A stretch of DNA of 64,000 nucleotides. Origin: Chromobacterium alticapitis. Lineage in GTDB: Bacteria > Pseudomonadota > Gammaproteobacteria > Burkholderiales > Chromobacteriaceae. The DNA lies in the NCBI RefSeq assembly GCF_002924365.1, contig NZ_PQWB01000097.1:1-64000 (forward strand), in the 5' to 3' direction. Shown here piece by piece: positions 43,687-53,010 of this stretch (position 1 is the stretch's first letter; the number at the start of each line of letters is the position of its first letter). The translations under genes and the position numbers were made by a program. The notes beneath the pieces were generated by a model, which was not told the DNA's origin, searched no databases, and saw only the letters and a list, made by a program, of their open reading frames with translations.

Positions 43687-44817
43687 TCATGCGGCCAGCA
43701 AGCGGCCGTACACTTCCAGCATTCGTCCCACCATCGCAGACTCGGTCAGAGGCAACACGGCGTCCCTCGCCTCGCGTCCCATCTCCGGCCAACGCGGCCG
43801 CGCCGCCAGCCAATCGCCCACCAGAGCCTGCCATGCGGCATCATCGCCCGGCCGAGCCAGCCAGCCGGTTCGGCCGCTTCGCAGCAGTTCGCCCGCGCCG
43901 CAGCGCGTGCTGGTCAGCACCGGCAGGCCGCAGGCCATCGCCTCGGCCACCACCAGGCCGAACGGCTCGTAGACGGACGGCAGGATGAAGCCATCCGCCA
44001 TGCCGTAATAGGAGCGGACATCGCTCTGGCTGCCGACGAAAATCACCCGGTCGGCCACGCCCAGCTCGACTGCGAGCTGGCGGTAGCGGTCTTGATGCTT
44101 GTCGCCTCCCACCACTACCAGATGCACCGCGGCATGCGGGACGAGCGCGCGCAGGGCCTGCGCCACGCCTTTGCGGGCGAAGCCGGAACCAACATATGCC
44201 AGCACCGGCGCGTCGGCGGCGAGGCCAAGCGCGGCTCGCATGTCAGCCCGGCCCGCTCTCGCGTCCTCTGGATTGAAATAAACGCTGTCTATGCCGTTAT
44301 GGATGACGAAGCAGCGCGACTCGGGCAATCCGGTGTAGCGCATGACGTCCTGCTTGACCATATCGGAGATGCAGATCACGCCGCGGAAATCCGGGTGGCG
44401 GTACATGGCCTGCTCGGATCGGCGCATATAGTGGTGGTAAGGATTGCAGGCGATGGCCAGCCGCGCGCGCCAGCCCCCCTGCTCCACCCGCGTCGCCAGC
44501 CAGGCCTCGTGCACGCCGTCGTCGGCGCGATAGACATGGCAGCCAGGGATGCGCTCATGCGACTGCACCAGCTCCGCGCCCAGCGCCTGCCAGGCGCGGC
44601 GCGCGGCGCGGGCGAAGCTCCAGTCCCGCCACACGCTGCCCAGATAGAACGGATCGACCTGAACGGCCTCTACGCCATCCAGCGCCTCCCAGCGCCGATT
44701 CACCAGCACCGGTCGCAGCCAATCGCTGCCGGCCAGCTGGCGGATCACGGCGCTGACGATGCGCTCCGCGCCGCCGGCCGGATTATACTTCTGACGGACG
44801 ATGGCCAAGCGCTTCAT
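43687..44817 (-). CDS. Glycosyltransferase family 1/4 of LPS core
   Basis: 376 aa GT-B fold. The N-terminus is RLAIVRQKYNPAGGAERIVS, then VICISDMVKQDV and VYFNPED, and the retaining-enzyme motif PSVYEPFGLVVAEAMACGLP (E-x7-E). It resembles WaaG-type core glucosyltransferases (AGGAERxV), with sugar not certain. The ATG at 44817 overlaps the upstream heptosyltransferase stop by 4 nt (ATGA). Confidence 0.85.
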   Translation of the reverse strand: MKRLAIVRQKYNPAGGAERIVSAVIRQLAGSDWLRPVLVNRRWEALDGVEAVQVDPFYLGSVWRDWSFARAARRAWQALGAELVQSHERIPGCHVYRADDGVHEAWLATRVEQGGWRARLAIACNPYHHYMRRSEQAMYRHPDFRGVICISDMVKQDVMRYTGLPESRCFVIHNGIDSVYFNPEDARAGRADMRAALGLAADAPVLAYVGSGFARKGVAQALRALVPHAAVHLVVVGGDKHQDRYRQLAVELGVADRVIFVGSQSDVRSYYGMADGFILPSVYEPFGLVVAEAMACGLPVLTSTRCGAGELLRSGRTGWLARPGDDAAWQALVGDWLAARPRWPEMGREARDAVLPLTESAMVGRMLEVYGRLLAA

Positions 44818-45896
44818 GCGGTCTCCTCCAGCACGGCATCCACGGCGTCCAGCACCTGGCGCACGCTGATCGTCTCCAGACAGGCGCTGCGCCATCCGCC
44901 TCCGCAGCCGGCATTGCCGCAGGGCCGGCAGGGCAGGTCCGCGCGGACTACCCGATGCGGCGTCCGCCAAGGGCCCCACTCGATGTCGCCGGAGGGGCCG
45001 AACAGCGCCACGCAGGGCGTGCGCATCGCCGAAGCGATGTGCATGGGCACGGAGTCCACGCCGATGTACAGCCTCGCGCCGCCTATCGCAGCCGCCAGTT
45101 CCTTCAGGCTCAGTTGGCCGGCCAGGCTGGCAACGGGATATTGCAGGCGTGACTCGATGGCGGCCACCATCGCCAGTTCTTCCTCGCTCGGCGCCGCGGA
45201 CAAGACCACCCGTTGCCCGCGCGCGCTCAAAGCGTCGATCAGCTCGGCCATGTTCTCCACGGTCCAGCTCTTGAACGACCAGCGCGAGGTAGGATGCACC
45301 AGGATATAGGCGCCCGACGCCAGGCCGCGCTCGGCCAACTTGGCCCGCAGCGTCTCTTCCGCATTCGCGCCTGGCACCAAGGTCAGCGCGCGCTGATCTT
45401 CGGCCGGATACACGCCGATGCGGCGCAAGGCGTCCAGATGGATTTCTATGGTGTGGCGGCGGTTGCCCGGCACCGTCAGATAGCGGTGGCTGAAGCTTTT
45501 CTTGAAGAAGCGGCCATAAGGGCCGCTCGGCCCCACCGCCCAGCGCGGCTTCAACCAGCGCGCCAGCCAGGCGCCCCGATTGTGCTCGGTCAGCGTGATC
45601 ACCAGATCGTAGCGGCGGGCCCGCAGCCGGGACAGCAGTCCCCACTCCGCGCGCAGTTGGCCAAGCGGCCCCAGCTTCTTCCAGCCGCGGTCTATGGTGT
45701 GCAACTGGCAGATGCCGGGATGCAGGCTCAGCATCTCGCGGGTATCGTGATAGACCAGCGCATCGATTTCGGCATGAGGCGCCTGCGCCTGCAGCGCAGA
45801 AAACACGGGCGAGGTCAGCAGCACATCGCCATGATGGCGCAATTTGATCACCAGCACGCGGCGAAGCGAGGCAAGGTCGATGGTATCGTTGAGCAT
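44814..45896 (-). CDS. waaQ: Heptosyltransferase, WaaQ/RfaQ-like (GT9)
   Basis: 360 aa. RRVLVIKLRHHGDVLLTSPV at the N-terminus and YIGVDSVPMHIASAMRTPCV plus LFGPSGDIEW near the C-terminus are the paired heptosyltransferase III signatures; HPTSRWSFKSW is also typical. It adds heptose to the LPS inner core. The start is taken as ATG 45896; a TTG 24 nt upstream is in frame. No strong Shine-Dalgarno is seen for either. Confidence 0.85.
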   Translation of the reverse strand: MLNDTIDLASLRRVLVIKLRHHGDVLLTSPVFSALQAQAPHAEIDALVYHDTREMLSLHPGICQLHTIDRGWKKLGPLGQLRAEWGLLSRLRARRYDLVITLTEHNRGAWLARWLKPRWAVGPSGPYGRFFKKSFSHRYLTVPGNRRHTIEIHLDALRRIGVYPAEDQRALTLVPGANAEETLRAKLAERGLASGAYILVHPTSRWSFKSWTVENMAELIDALSARGQRVVLSAAPSEEELAMVAAIESRLQYPVASLAGQLSLKELAAAIGGARLYIGVDSVPMHIASAMRTPCVALFGPSGDIEWGPWRTPHRVVRADLPCRPCGNAGCGGGWRSACLETISVRQVLDAVDAVLEETA

Positions 45897-46018
45897 TTTT
45901 TCATAAAAAGAGCCAGGCAAATGCCCAGCTCAGCATCCAGCTGCCGCAATGGGGGCAGCGATTTCATCAAGGGTCGGACGGAAAAGTCCGCGCCAAGCCG
46001 CACTGGCGGACAATACGC

Positions 46019-46792
46019 TCAATTCGATATTTCAGGCGATTGTTCCGACAGATACAGCAATTTGAGTTGGCGGTAATAGGTGCCCTCAGCATTAGCCACC
46101 GCCAGCACGAAGCCCTCCCGACCGTCGAGAAAGCCGCGGCGCACAATATAGGTGCGCAGGAAAGACCAAACGGCCTTGCCTATCACCGCGCCCATGCCGC
46201 CCGACCGTTTGCCCTTGGCGTGGCGCTGCCGCGCGCCGGCCGAGGAGTAGCGATTGAGCTTGTCCAGCACATCGTCCAGTCCATCATACGAGTAATGCAG
46301 CAAATCGCCGCGCAGCACCGGCGCCGCGCCCGCGAACAACAACTTCTCGTGCACAAGATCGTCCGAAAACGCCGCCATGCCCCGGCGAAACAGGCGCGGC
46401 ACATGATCCGGCCGCCAGCCGCTGTGATGCATCCAGCGCCCGCAGAAATTGGACAGCCGCGACAGGCTGTATACACCGTCCGATCCATTGCTGACTGTTT
46501 CCACGATGGCCGACGCCAGTTCGGGCGTCAGCACCTCATCCGCGTCCAGCGACAATATCCAGTCGGTCTGCAAATACGATACCGCCCGAGCTTTCTGTAT
46601 GCCGAAGCCCGGCCAATCCAGATGCGAGAACACCTGCGCGCCGAAGCGCTCGGCGATCTCCAGCGTGGCGTCCTGGCTGCCGGAATCCACGATGACGATG
46701 TCAGCCGCGATCTCGCGCACCGACGCCAGGCAGTCCGCCAGGTGCGCGGCGGCATTCTTGGTAATGATCGCGATGCCAAGCGAAATCGGCAC
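46019..46792 (-). CDS. Glycosyltransferase family 2 (WaaE/KdtX-like)
   Basis: 257 aa from GTG 46792. GT-A fold: LGIAIITKNAAAHLADCLAS, IVIVDSGSQDATLEI with the nucleotide-binding Asp, ILSLDADEVLTPEL with the DxD, and HEKLLFAG. The layout and length fit the WaaE/KdtX type that adds a beta-glucose to the inner core. The GTG has AAGGATGG upstream; an in-frame ATG at 46867 would add 25 residues that lack homology. It heads the LPS cluster, with about 120 bp before the next gene. Confidence 0.85.
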   Translation of the reverse strand: MPISLGIAIITKNAAAHLADCLASVREIAADIVIVDSGSQDATLEIAERFGAQVFSHLDWPGFGIQKARAVSYLQTDWILSLDADEVLTPELASAIVETVSNGSDGVYSLSRLSNFCGRWMHHSGWRPDHVPRLFRRGMAAFSDDLVHEKLLFAGAAPVLRGDLLHYSYDGLDDVLDKLNRYSSAGARQRHAKGKRSGGMGAVIGKAVWSFLRTYIVRRGFLDGREGFVLAVANAEGTYYRQLKLLYLSEQSPEISN

Positions 46793-46886
46793 GATTGGGC
46801 CATCCTTTCCGGCGGACCGTTTACCTTGTTGGCGCCGGCCCCGCCATTCCATTGTGCCATTCCACATTGACTCCGGCCGGCCCCAT

Positions 46887-48623
46887 TCAGCCCGGTTCCG
46901 TATTCAACAGCAGCAGCAAATCGGCTATTTTATCAGGATCTTCTGATCTAAGCATGCGCGCCGCGACCGGCGCGATTTCATCGAGATGACTGGTCAGCAC
47001 CTGCTGCTTCACCGCCAGCAGATTGGCCGGATGCATGGAGAACTTGCGCAGGCCCATGCCCAGCAGCAACCGGGTCAGCTTGGCGTCGCCCGCCATCTCG
47101 CCGCATACCGAGACCGGCACATTGGCCTTGATGCCGGTCTTGATGGTGTGCAGAATCAGCTTCAGCACCGCGGGGTGGATGGGGTCGTACAGATGGCTGA
47201 CCGTGTCGTCGTTGCGGTCTATCGCCAGCGTGTACTGGATCAGGTCATTGGTGCCTATGGACAGGAAGTCCACATGCTTGGCCAGGCTGCCGGCCACCAG
47301 CGCCGCTGAGGGAATTTCTATCATCGCCCCCACTTCGACGTCGTCGGCATAGCCTATGCCCTCGTCGCGCAGCTCCTCCTTGGCATACTCGAACTGCGCC
47401 AGCGCCTGCCTCAGCTCCGGCAGCGAGTTCAGCATGGGGAACAGCACGCGGATCCGGCCATGCACCGAGGCGCGCAGCAGCGCGCGCAACTGGGCGCGGA
47501 ACATCAGCGGCTCCGCCAGGCACAGCCGGATACCAGTCAGGCCCAGCGCCGGGTTGTCGGCCTGGTTGTGGCCCAGCCACTTCGGACTCTTGTCCGCCCC
47601 CAGGTCCATGGTGCGGATGGTGACGGGCATGCCCTTCATCGTCGCCGCCACATGGCGGTAGGCCTCGAACTGTTCGTCCTCGGTCGGCAAGGTGTCGCGG
47701 CCCAGAAACAGAAACTCGCTGCGGAACAGGCCGATACCGACCACGCCGGACTCGCGCACCTCTTCCACGTCCTGCGGCCGTTCGATATTGGCCAGCAGCT
47801 CGATCACCGTGCCGTCGCGCGTCACCGCGCTGGACTTGCGGATGGACGACAGCTTGCGCCGCGCGCCGCGCCAGGCGCGCAGCCGGCGGCGGTACTCGTT
47901 CAGCACCAGATGGTCCGGATTGATGATCACCACGCCCTGCTGGCCGTCGACGATGATCATTTCGTCCTGGCGGATCAGCTCGCGGCCGTGATGCAAGGCG
48001 ATCACCGACGGCAGATCCAGGCTGCGGCCCAGAATGGCGGTATGCGAGGTGGCGCCGCCGACATCGGTGATGAAGGCGGCGAAGTTGGAATCCTTGAAAT
48101 AAACCATGTCGGCTGGCGACAGGTCGTGCGCCACCAGGATGTGGTCTTCCACCAGATCTTCCGGCGCCGGCAACTGCGGCGCGTCGCCGTCCAGATTGGT
48201 GAAAATGCGCTCGACCACCTGCAGCACGTCGTTCTTGCGCTCGCGCAGGTAGTCTTCCTCGATCGCGTCGAACTGCTCGATCAGATGGTCGCACTGCAGC
48301 TTCAACGCCCATTCGGCGTTGCAGCGCTGTTTCTCGATGATCTCGCGCGGCTCGCGCGAGATGGTGACATCGCCCAGCAGCATGATGTGCAGCGACAGGA
48401 AAGCGCCCAGCTCCGCCGGCGCGTTCTCCGGGATGCTGCCCCACAGCATCTCCAGCTCCTTGCGCGTGGCTCTCACCGCCTCGTCGAAACGCGTCTTCTC
48501 CGCCGGGATCTCGTGATCTTCCAGCAGATAGTGCGCCACATCGTCCATGCTGCGCGAAATCAGGTGGGCCCGACCTATGGCGATGCCCCCGCCTATGGCC
48601 ACCCCATGCAGGATGATGCTCAT
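46887..48623 (-). CDS. ptsI: Phosphoenolpyruvate-protein phosphotransferase (PTS enzyme I)
   Basis: 578 aa. The N-terminal phosphohistidine domain has the active His194 in GGATSHTAILGR. The PEP-binding barrel includes GIGLFRSEFLF, the GxRLCL segment and CGEMAGD with the catalytic Cys. It passes phosphate from PEP to HPr. ATG 48623 has GGGGAGGGG directly upstream. It follows ptsH after 110 bp that contain an 18-bp perfect palindrome. No PTS sugar permease is encoded in the window. Confidence 0.96.
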   Translation of the reverse strand: MSIILHGVAIGGGIAIGRAHLISRSMDDVAHYLLEDHEIPAEKTRFDEAVRATRKELEMLWGSIPENAPAELGAFLSLHIMLLGDVTISREPREIIEKQRCNAEWALKLQCDHLIEQFDAIEEDYLRERKNDVLQVVERIFTNLDGDAPQLPAPEDLVEDHILVAHDLSPADMVYFKDSNFAAFITDVGGATSHTAILGRSLDLPSVIALHHGRELIRQDEMIIVDGQQGVVIINPDHLVLNEYRRRLRAWRGARRKLSSIRKSSAVTRDGTVIELLANIERPQDVEEVRESGVVGIGLFRSEFLFLGRDTLPTEDEQFEAYRHVAATMKGMPVTIRTMDLGADKSPKWLGHNQADNPALGLTGIRLCLAEPLMFRAQLRALLRASVHGRIRVLFPMLNSLPELRQALAQFEYAKEELRDEGIGYADDVEVGAMIEIPSAALVAGSLAKHVDFLSIGTNDLIQYTLAIDRNDDTVSHLYDPIHPAVLKLILHTIKTGIKANVPVSVCGEMAGDAKLTRLLLGMGLRKFSMHPANLLAVKQQVLTSHLDEIAPVAARMLRSEDPDKIADLLLLLNTEPG

Positions 48624-48673
48624 TGCCCCTCCCCGGACAGGCCGTGTTGTTGTGTCTTTGCCTGCCGCTATCA

Positions 48674-48691
48674 CCGCGGCTTAAGCCGCGG
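48674..48691. promoter_or_regulatory. 18-bp perfect palindrome between ptsH and ptsI
   Basis: CCGCGGCTTAAGCCGCGG reads identically on both strands with no spacer. It may be an RNA hairpin setting the HPr:EI ratio or an operator site. Confidence 0.6.
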
Positions 48692-48733
48692 CCTCCCTGA
48701 ATGGCCGGGGAAAGCCGGCCCTCCGCTCGCTTG

Positions 48734-49003
48734 TCACTCCGCTTCGTCGAAGCGATTGTTGATCAGCGCGATCAGCGCCTCCAGCGCCTGCTGCTCGTCC
48801 TCGCCGCTGACTTCCAGCTCCACCTTGGCGCCCTTGGCCGCCGCCAGCATCATCACGCCCATGATGCTCTTGCCGTTGACGCGGCGATTGTTGCGGGCGA
48901 TGAAGATATCGCTCTTGTAACGACTGGCCAGCTGGGTGAACTTGCTGGACGCGCGCGCGTGCAGTCCCAGCTTGTTGATGATTTCCACTTCAGATCGCAG
49001 CAT
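48734..49003 (-). CDS. ptsH: Phosphocarrier protein HPr
   Basis: 89 aa. The active His15 is in NKLGLHARASSKF, and the Ser-46-type regulatory region reads NGKSIMGVMML. The Ser in that position is the site used by HPr kinase in organisms that have one. It overlaps the upstream EIIA gene by 14 nt. Confidence 0.96.
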   Translation of the reverse strand: MLRSEVEIINKLGLHARASSKFTQLASRYKSDIFIARNNRRVNGKSIMGVMMLAAAKGAKVELEVSGEDEQQALEALIALINNRFDEAE

Positions 49004-49397
49004 TTCCTTCCCCCGGAATAATATAAAGCACGCCTTCCAGTCCGCCGGTGATCGCCTTGCTGACGACGATTTCCAGCGGCTGGCTGCTGTAGCACAGCGC
49101 CCGCACCAGCATGGGCAGGTTGACGCCCGCCACCGCCTCCACGCGCCCCGGCCGGATCAGCCGGCTGGCGATATTGGACGGCGTGCCGCCATACATATCG
49201 GTCAGCACCACCACGCCATCGCCCTGCTCCAGCCCGTCGACCAGGCTTTGCGCCTCGCCCAGCTTGCGTTCCGGGTCTTCCGTCTTGTCGACGGCCATGA
49301 CCGCCAGATTATCCGGTTCCCGTCCCAGGATGTGCCTGGCGCAATCCGCCAGGCTCCGCCCCAGGTCTCCATGTGCAATTATCAGAACACCTACCAT
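48990..49397 (-). CDS. PTS EIIA component, mannose/fructose family
   Basis: 135 aa single-domain EIIA(Man) fold. The active His9 is in VGVLIIAHGDLG, and VVVLTDMYGGTPSNIAS is the second signature. With no EIIB, EIIC or EIID nearby, it probably serves regulation rather than sugar import. It heads an EIIA-HPr-EI unit of the type known from Neisseria and related bacteria. Confidence 0.92.
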   Translation of the reverse strand: MVGVLIIAHGDLGRSLADCARHILGREPDNLAVMAVDKTEDPERKLGEAQSLVDGLEQGDGVVVLTDMYGGTPSNIASRLIRPGRVEAVAGVNLPMLVRALCYSSQPLEIVVSKAITGGLEGVLYIIPGEGNAAI

Positions 49398-49497
49398 GCC
49401 TCAGTGTCTTCAGAGTTGGCGCGCCGGACGGACCGCCCGCCGCATGATTTTGAGCAAAGCTCGAACGCGCGCGGGCTGCGCCCGCGCATCCGCGAAA

Positions 49498-50910
49498 TCA
49501 ATCTTCCCGAATTGTAACAGCTGAATTCTCGCTGCGGCGGAACCAGGCCAGCTTGTCGGCCAATTCCACCACTTCGCCCACGATGATCAAGGCCGGCGAG
49601 GCGATGCCATGCGAGGCCATCAGACCGGGCAAACTCGATAAAGTGCCGCACACCGTGCGCTGTCTTTCCGTGGTAGCCCATTCCACCGCCGCCGCTGGCG
49701 TATCCGCGCCGCGGCCATGCTCGACGAAGGCCTGGCATAGCTCGGCCGCCGTGGACACGCCCATATACACCACCACCGTCTGCTGCGGCCGCGTCAGCGC
49801 CTGCCAATCCAAGTCTATGCTGCCATCCTGCTTGTGTCCGGTGACGAAGGTGACGGACTGCGCGTAGTCGCGGTGGGTCAACGGAATGCCGGCGTAGGCC
49901 GCCGCGCCGCTGGCCGAGGTGATGCCGGGCACCACTTCGAACGGAATGCTCTGCTCCGCCAGCGTGGCGATCTCCTCGCCCCCGCGGCCAAAGGTGAACG
50001 GATCCCCGCCCTTCAGCCGCAACACTCTTTTACCCTGCTTGGCCAAGGTCACCATCAACTGGTTGATGTCATCCTGCGGCAGGGCATGATTGGCGCGCGC
50101 CTTGCCCACGTACACGCGCTCGGCGTCGCGCCGCACCAGCTCCAGCAGCTCCGGCGCCACCAGCTTGTCGTACAGCACCACATCCGCCTGCTGCATCAGT
50201 CTGAGCGCGCGGAAAGTCAGCAGATCGGGGTTGCCGGGTCCGGCGCCTACCAGATAGACCGCGCCGCGCGGCGCCTCGGCCCCGGCCGCGATGCGTTTTT
50301 CCATTTCCGTCCGCGCCGCCGCCTCATCGCCGTTCATCACCATATCGGCCAGCGGCCCCTCCAGCACGGTTTCCCAGAACCGGCGCCGGCTGTCCACGTC
50401 CGGGAAGCGCGCCTTCACTGCGTCGCGAAACATCGAGCCGAAGCGCGCCAGGCGGCCGTAACCGGCCGGAATCAGGCTCTCCAGCCGCGCGCGGACTTGG
50501 CGCGCCATCACCGGCACGCTGCCGCCGCTGGCCACCGCCACCATCAAAGGCGAGCGGTCGATGACAGCCGGGCTGATGTAGCGCGAGGCCTCGGCGTCGT
50601 CCACCACATTGACCAGGATGCCCCTCGCCTCGGCATCCGCCGCCACCTGGCGATTGACCGCGGCGTCATCCGTAGCGGCCACCGCCAGCCGCATGCCGGC
50701 CAGCTGTTCCGCCGCGTAACGCGCGCCCAGATGCTTCAGCTCGCCGCGCTCGGCCATTTCCGCCAGTTCCGGCGCCAACTCCGGCGCCGCCACCGTCAGC
50801 GCCGCGCCAGCGGCCAGCAACAAGCGCGCCTTGCGCAAAGCCACCTCGCCGCCGCCGACCAGCAGGCAGGGCTGTTGCCTCAGTTTCAGAAAAATCGGAA
50901 AAAATTCCAT
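49498..50910 (-). CDS. cysG: Siroheme synthase CysG
   Basis: 470 aa trifunctional enzyme. The N-terminal NAD-binding part (CLLVGGGEVALRKARLLL, residues 15-32) is precorrin-2 dehydrogenase and sirohydrochlorin ferrochelatase. From about residue 220 the uroporphyrinogen-III methyltransferase follows, with VYLVGAGPGNPDLLTFRAL, then RLKGGDPFTFGRGGEE and TSASGAAAYAGIPLTHRD. It supplies siroheme for sulfite or nitrite reductase. ATG 50910 has GGGAG upstream; the longer open frame has no homology. No sulfur or nitrite genes are adjacent. Confidence 0.95.
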   Translation of the reverse strand: MEFFPIFLKLRQQPCLLVGGGEVALRKARLLLAAGAALTVAAPELAPELAEMAERGELKHLGARYAAEQLAGMRLAVAATDDAAVNRQVAADAEARGILVNVVDDAEASRYISPAVIDRSPLMVAVASGGSVPVMARQVRARLESLIPAGYGRLARFGSMFRDAVKARFPDVDSRRRFWETVLEGPLADMVMNGDEAAARTEMEKRIAAGAEAPRGAVYLVGAGPGNPDLLTFRALRLMQQADVVLYDKLVAPELLELVRRDAERVYVGKARANHALPQDDINQLMVTLAKQGKRVLRLKGGDPFTFGRGGEEIATLAEQSIPFEVVPGITSASGAAAYAGIPLTHRDYAQSVTFVTGHKQDGSIDLDWQALTRPQQTVVVYMGVSTAAELCQAFVEHGRGADTPAAAVEWATTERQRTVCGTLSSLPGLMASHGIASPALIIVGEVVELADKLAWFRRSENSAVTIRED

Positions 50911-50960
50911 TTCGCGCTCCCGCCTCGCCTGCATCGCCATTATTTGCGTCCAAGCATACT

Positions 50961-50979
50961 GTATTTGTTGCGTAAATAC
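50961..50979. promoter_or_regulatory. Inverted repeat upstream of cysG
   Basis: GTATTT-N7-AAATAC lies about 50 nt before the cysG start in a locally A/T-rich stretch. It could be a regulator site; none is assigned. Confidence 0.35.
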
Positions 50980-51057
50980 GACGCTGGCACGGCACGACTG
51001 CGCGTGCCGCGCCGGCAAGCCCCCGGTCAATGTCAAAATTCCCGTTTTCCCCTGCGG

Positions 51058-53010
51058 ATGGATTCGTTGCAAAGCTGTTTGATTCCCGTCCTGCGCCGGA
51101 TCCGCCAGGCTTGGCCGCTATGCGCGCCGCTGACCGCGAACGCCGCGGATGCCTCCCCCGACGCCGGCCTGGCCGGCGCTGGCTGGTTGCTGGCGGCCAC
51201 CGCCATCGCCCTGTGGCTGTACGGCCTGCTGCGGCAACGCCGCGCGCGCGCCACGCTGCGCGACGCCCGCCTGGGGCTGCTGGAGTTTCGCCTTCCGCAG
51301 CAACGGGTGCGCGGCCGCGCGCAATCGCTGCAGCGCTTGCTCGGCATGCCCGCCCATACCCGCGACATGGACTTCGCCCGCTGGCTGAGCCTGCTGCACC
51401 CGGAAGACCGCCCCCGCTTCGCCCAATTGCTGGAGTCGCCGCCGCCTCCTGAAGCCAATTCCGAGGTGCGCGTCCGTCATCACAGCGGACATTGGGAATG
51501 GCTGGAAATCACCTGGCGCTCCAGTTGGCGCGGCGGCCGCGTGCAAAAGCTGACCGCGCTGTGCCGAGTCGCCACCGCGCGCAAACACCACGAGGCCGCG
51601 ATGATCCGCCGCGAGCAGCAATTCCGCACCCTGGTGGACAACTCGGAAGACATCGTCGCCCGCTACGACCTGGAGCTGCGCTGCCTGTTCATCAACCGCA
51701 GCGTCTCCCGCTATTTCCCGCTCCCGCTGGAAGAGCACCTGGGCAAGACGCCGCGCGAGAAAGGCTGGAGCGAGGAAGCCAGCAGCCGCTTCGAACAGGA
51801 ATGCCGCCAGCTGATCAACACCTGGGAAGCGCGCAATTTCGAGCTGGAGCTGTACCACGGTCCGCATCGCCATATTTTCGAGATCCGGCTGTTTCCGGAA
51901 TTCGACAGCGCCGGCATGCTGAAAACCATACTGTCGGTCGACCGCGAGGTCACCGCCAGCCGCCAGGGCGAAAAACTGCTGGCCGAGGAAAACGCGGTGC
52001 TGGAAATGATAGCCGGCAACCACCCGCTGCCGCAGACGCTGAACCAGATCTGCCAGATGATGGAGTCGCAGCAGCCCAAGGGCATGTGCAGCATCATGCT
52101 GCTGGACGAGGATGGCCAGGCGCTGCGCTTCGCCGCGGGCCTCAGCCTGCCCGCCGCCTACCGCAAACTGATAGACCGCGTGGAAATTGGCCCCAGCGTA
52201 GGCTCCTGCGGCACCTCGGCCCACTGGAAGCGCACCATCGTGGTGGACGACATATTGAAAAGCCCCTTGTGGGCGCACTCGCTGGACAAGGTGCAACCGT
52301 TCGACCTGCGCGCCTGCTGGTCCACGCCCATTTTCTCCAGCGACCGCCGCCTGCTCGGCACCTTCGCCACCTATTACCGCGAGCCGCGCAGCCCCACCCC
52401 AGAAGAATTGGCGCTGGCCCATCGCAGCACCCACATCATCGCCATCGCGCTGCAGCGCCACGGCCACGAGAAGCAGCTGTACCGGCTGGCGACCCAGGAC
52501 GGGCTGACCGGCTTGAACAACCGCCGCCAGTTCATCGAGCTGGCGGACCGCGAGCTCGAGCGCGGCCGACGCACCCAGGGCCCCTTGTCGGTCATGATGA
52601 TGGATCTGGACCACTTCAAGCAGATCAACGACCGGCACGGCCACGCCGTGGGCGATACGGTGATCCGCCACTTCGCCGATCTATGCCGCGACGCGCTGCG
52701 CGCCAGCGACTTGTGCGGCAGGCTGGGCGGCGAGGAATTCGCCGCGCTGCTGCCTGACACCGCCCTCGCCGAAGCCATGCAAGTGGCGGAACGACTGCGC
52801 GCCGCCGTCGCCGCCGCCCGGCTGCCGCTGGACGACGGCGAGCTGTCCTACACCGTCAGCATAGGCGTGGCGCAGCAGCGGCCGGACGAGCAGGACATAG
52901 ACGAAGTGCTCAGCCGCGCCGACAAGCAGCTCTATCTCGCCAAGCACGAAGGCCGCAACCGCGTCTTCGCCATCGATGCCCCGCCGCCGCCGCGGACGAT
53001 TTCCGGTTAG
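51058..53010 (+). CDS. Diguanylate cyclase with membrane anchor, PAS and GAF domains
   Basis: 650 aa. Residues about 38-60 form a single membrane helix (GWLLAATAIALWLYGLL). A PAS-like region (about 75-180, HPEDRPRFAQLL and WEWLEITWR), a second PAS (about 195-310, FRTLVDNSEDIVARYDLELR) and a GAF domain (about 330-460) follow. The GGDEF domain has active-site GGEEF at 557-561 and an inhibitory I-site RASD at 548-551, so cyclase activity and product inhibition are both expected. There is no EAL domain. The start at ATG 51058 has a weak Shine-Dalgarno. It is divergent from cysG. Confidence 0.92.
   Translation: MDSLQSCLIPVLRRIRQAWPLCAPLTANAADASPDAGLAGAGWLLAATAIALWLYGLLRQRRARATLRDARLGLLEFRLPQQRVRGRAQSLQRLLGMPAHTRDMDFARWLSLLHPEDRPRFAQLLESPPPPEANSEVRVRHHSGHWEWLEITWRSSWRGGRVQKLTALCRVATARKHHEAAMIRREQQFRTLVDNSEDIVARYDLELRCLFINRSVSRYFPLPLEEHLGKTPREKGWSEEASSRFEQECRQLINTWEARNFELELYHGPHRHIFEIRLFPEFDSAGMLKTILSVDREVTASRQGEKLLAEENAVLEMIAGNHPLPQTLNQICQMMESQQPKGMCSIMLLDEDGQALRFAAGLSLPAAYRKLIDRVEIGPSVGSCGTSAHWKRTIVVDDILKSPLWAHSLDKVQPFDLRACWSTPIFSSDRRLLGTFATYYREPRSPTPEELALAHRSTHIIAIALQRHGHEKQLYRLATQDGLTGLNNRRQFIELADRELERGRRTQGPLSVMMMDLDHFKQINDRHGHAVGDTVIRHFADLCRDALRASDLCGRLGGEEFAALLPDTALAEAMQVAERLRAAVAAARLPLDDGELSYTVSIGVAQQRPDEQDIDEVLSRADKQLYLAKHEGRNRVFAIDAPPPPRTISG

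Noticed and set aside
43687-45645. 652-codon minus-strand frame covering the family 1 glycosyltransferase
   Set aside because: Only the part from ATG 44817 is homologous; the rest lies out of frame over the heptosyltransferase gene.
49834-51057. N-terminal 400 codons preceding the diguanylate cyclase
   Set aside because: This stretch is antisense to cysG and shows no domain; the protein sensibly starts at ATG 51058.
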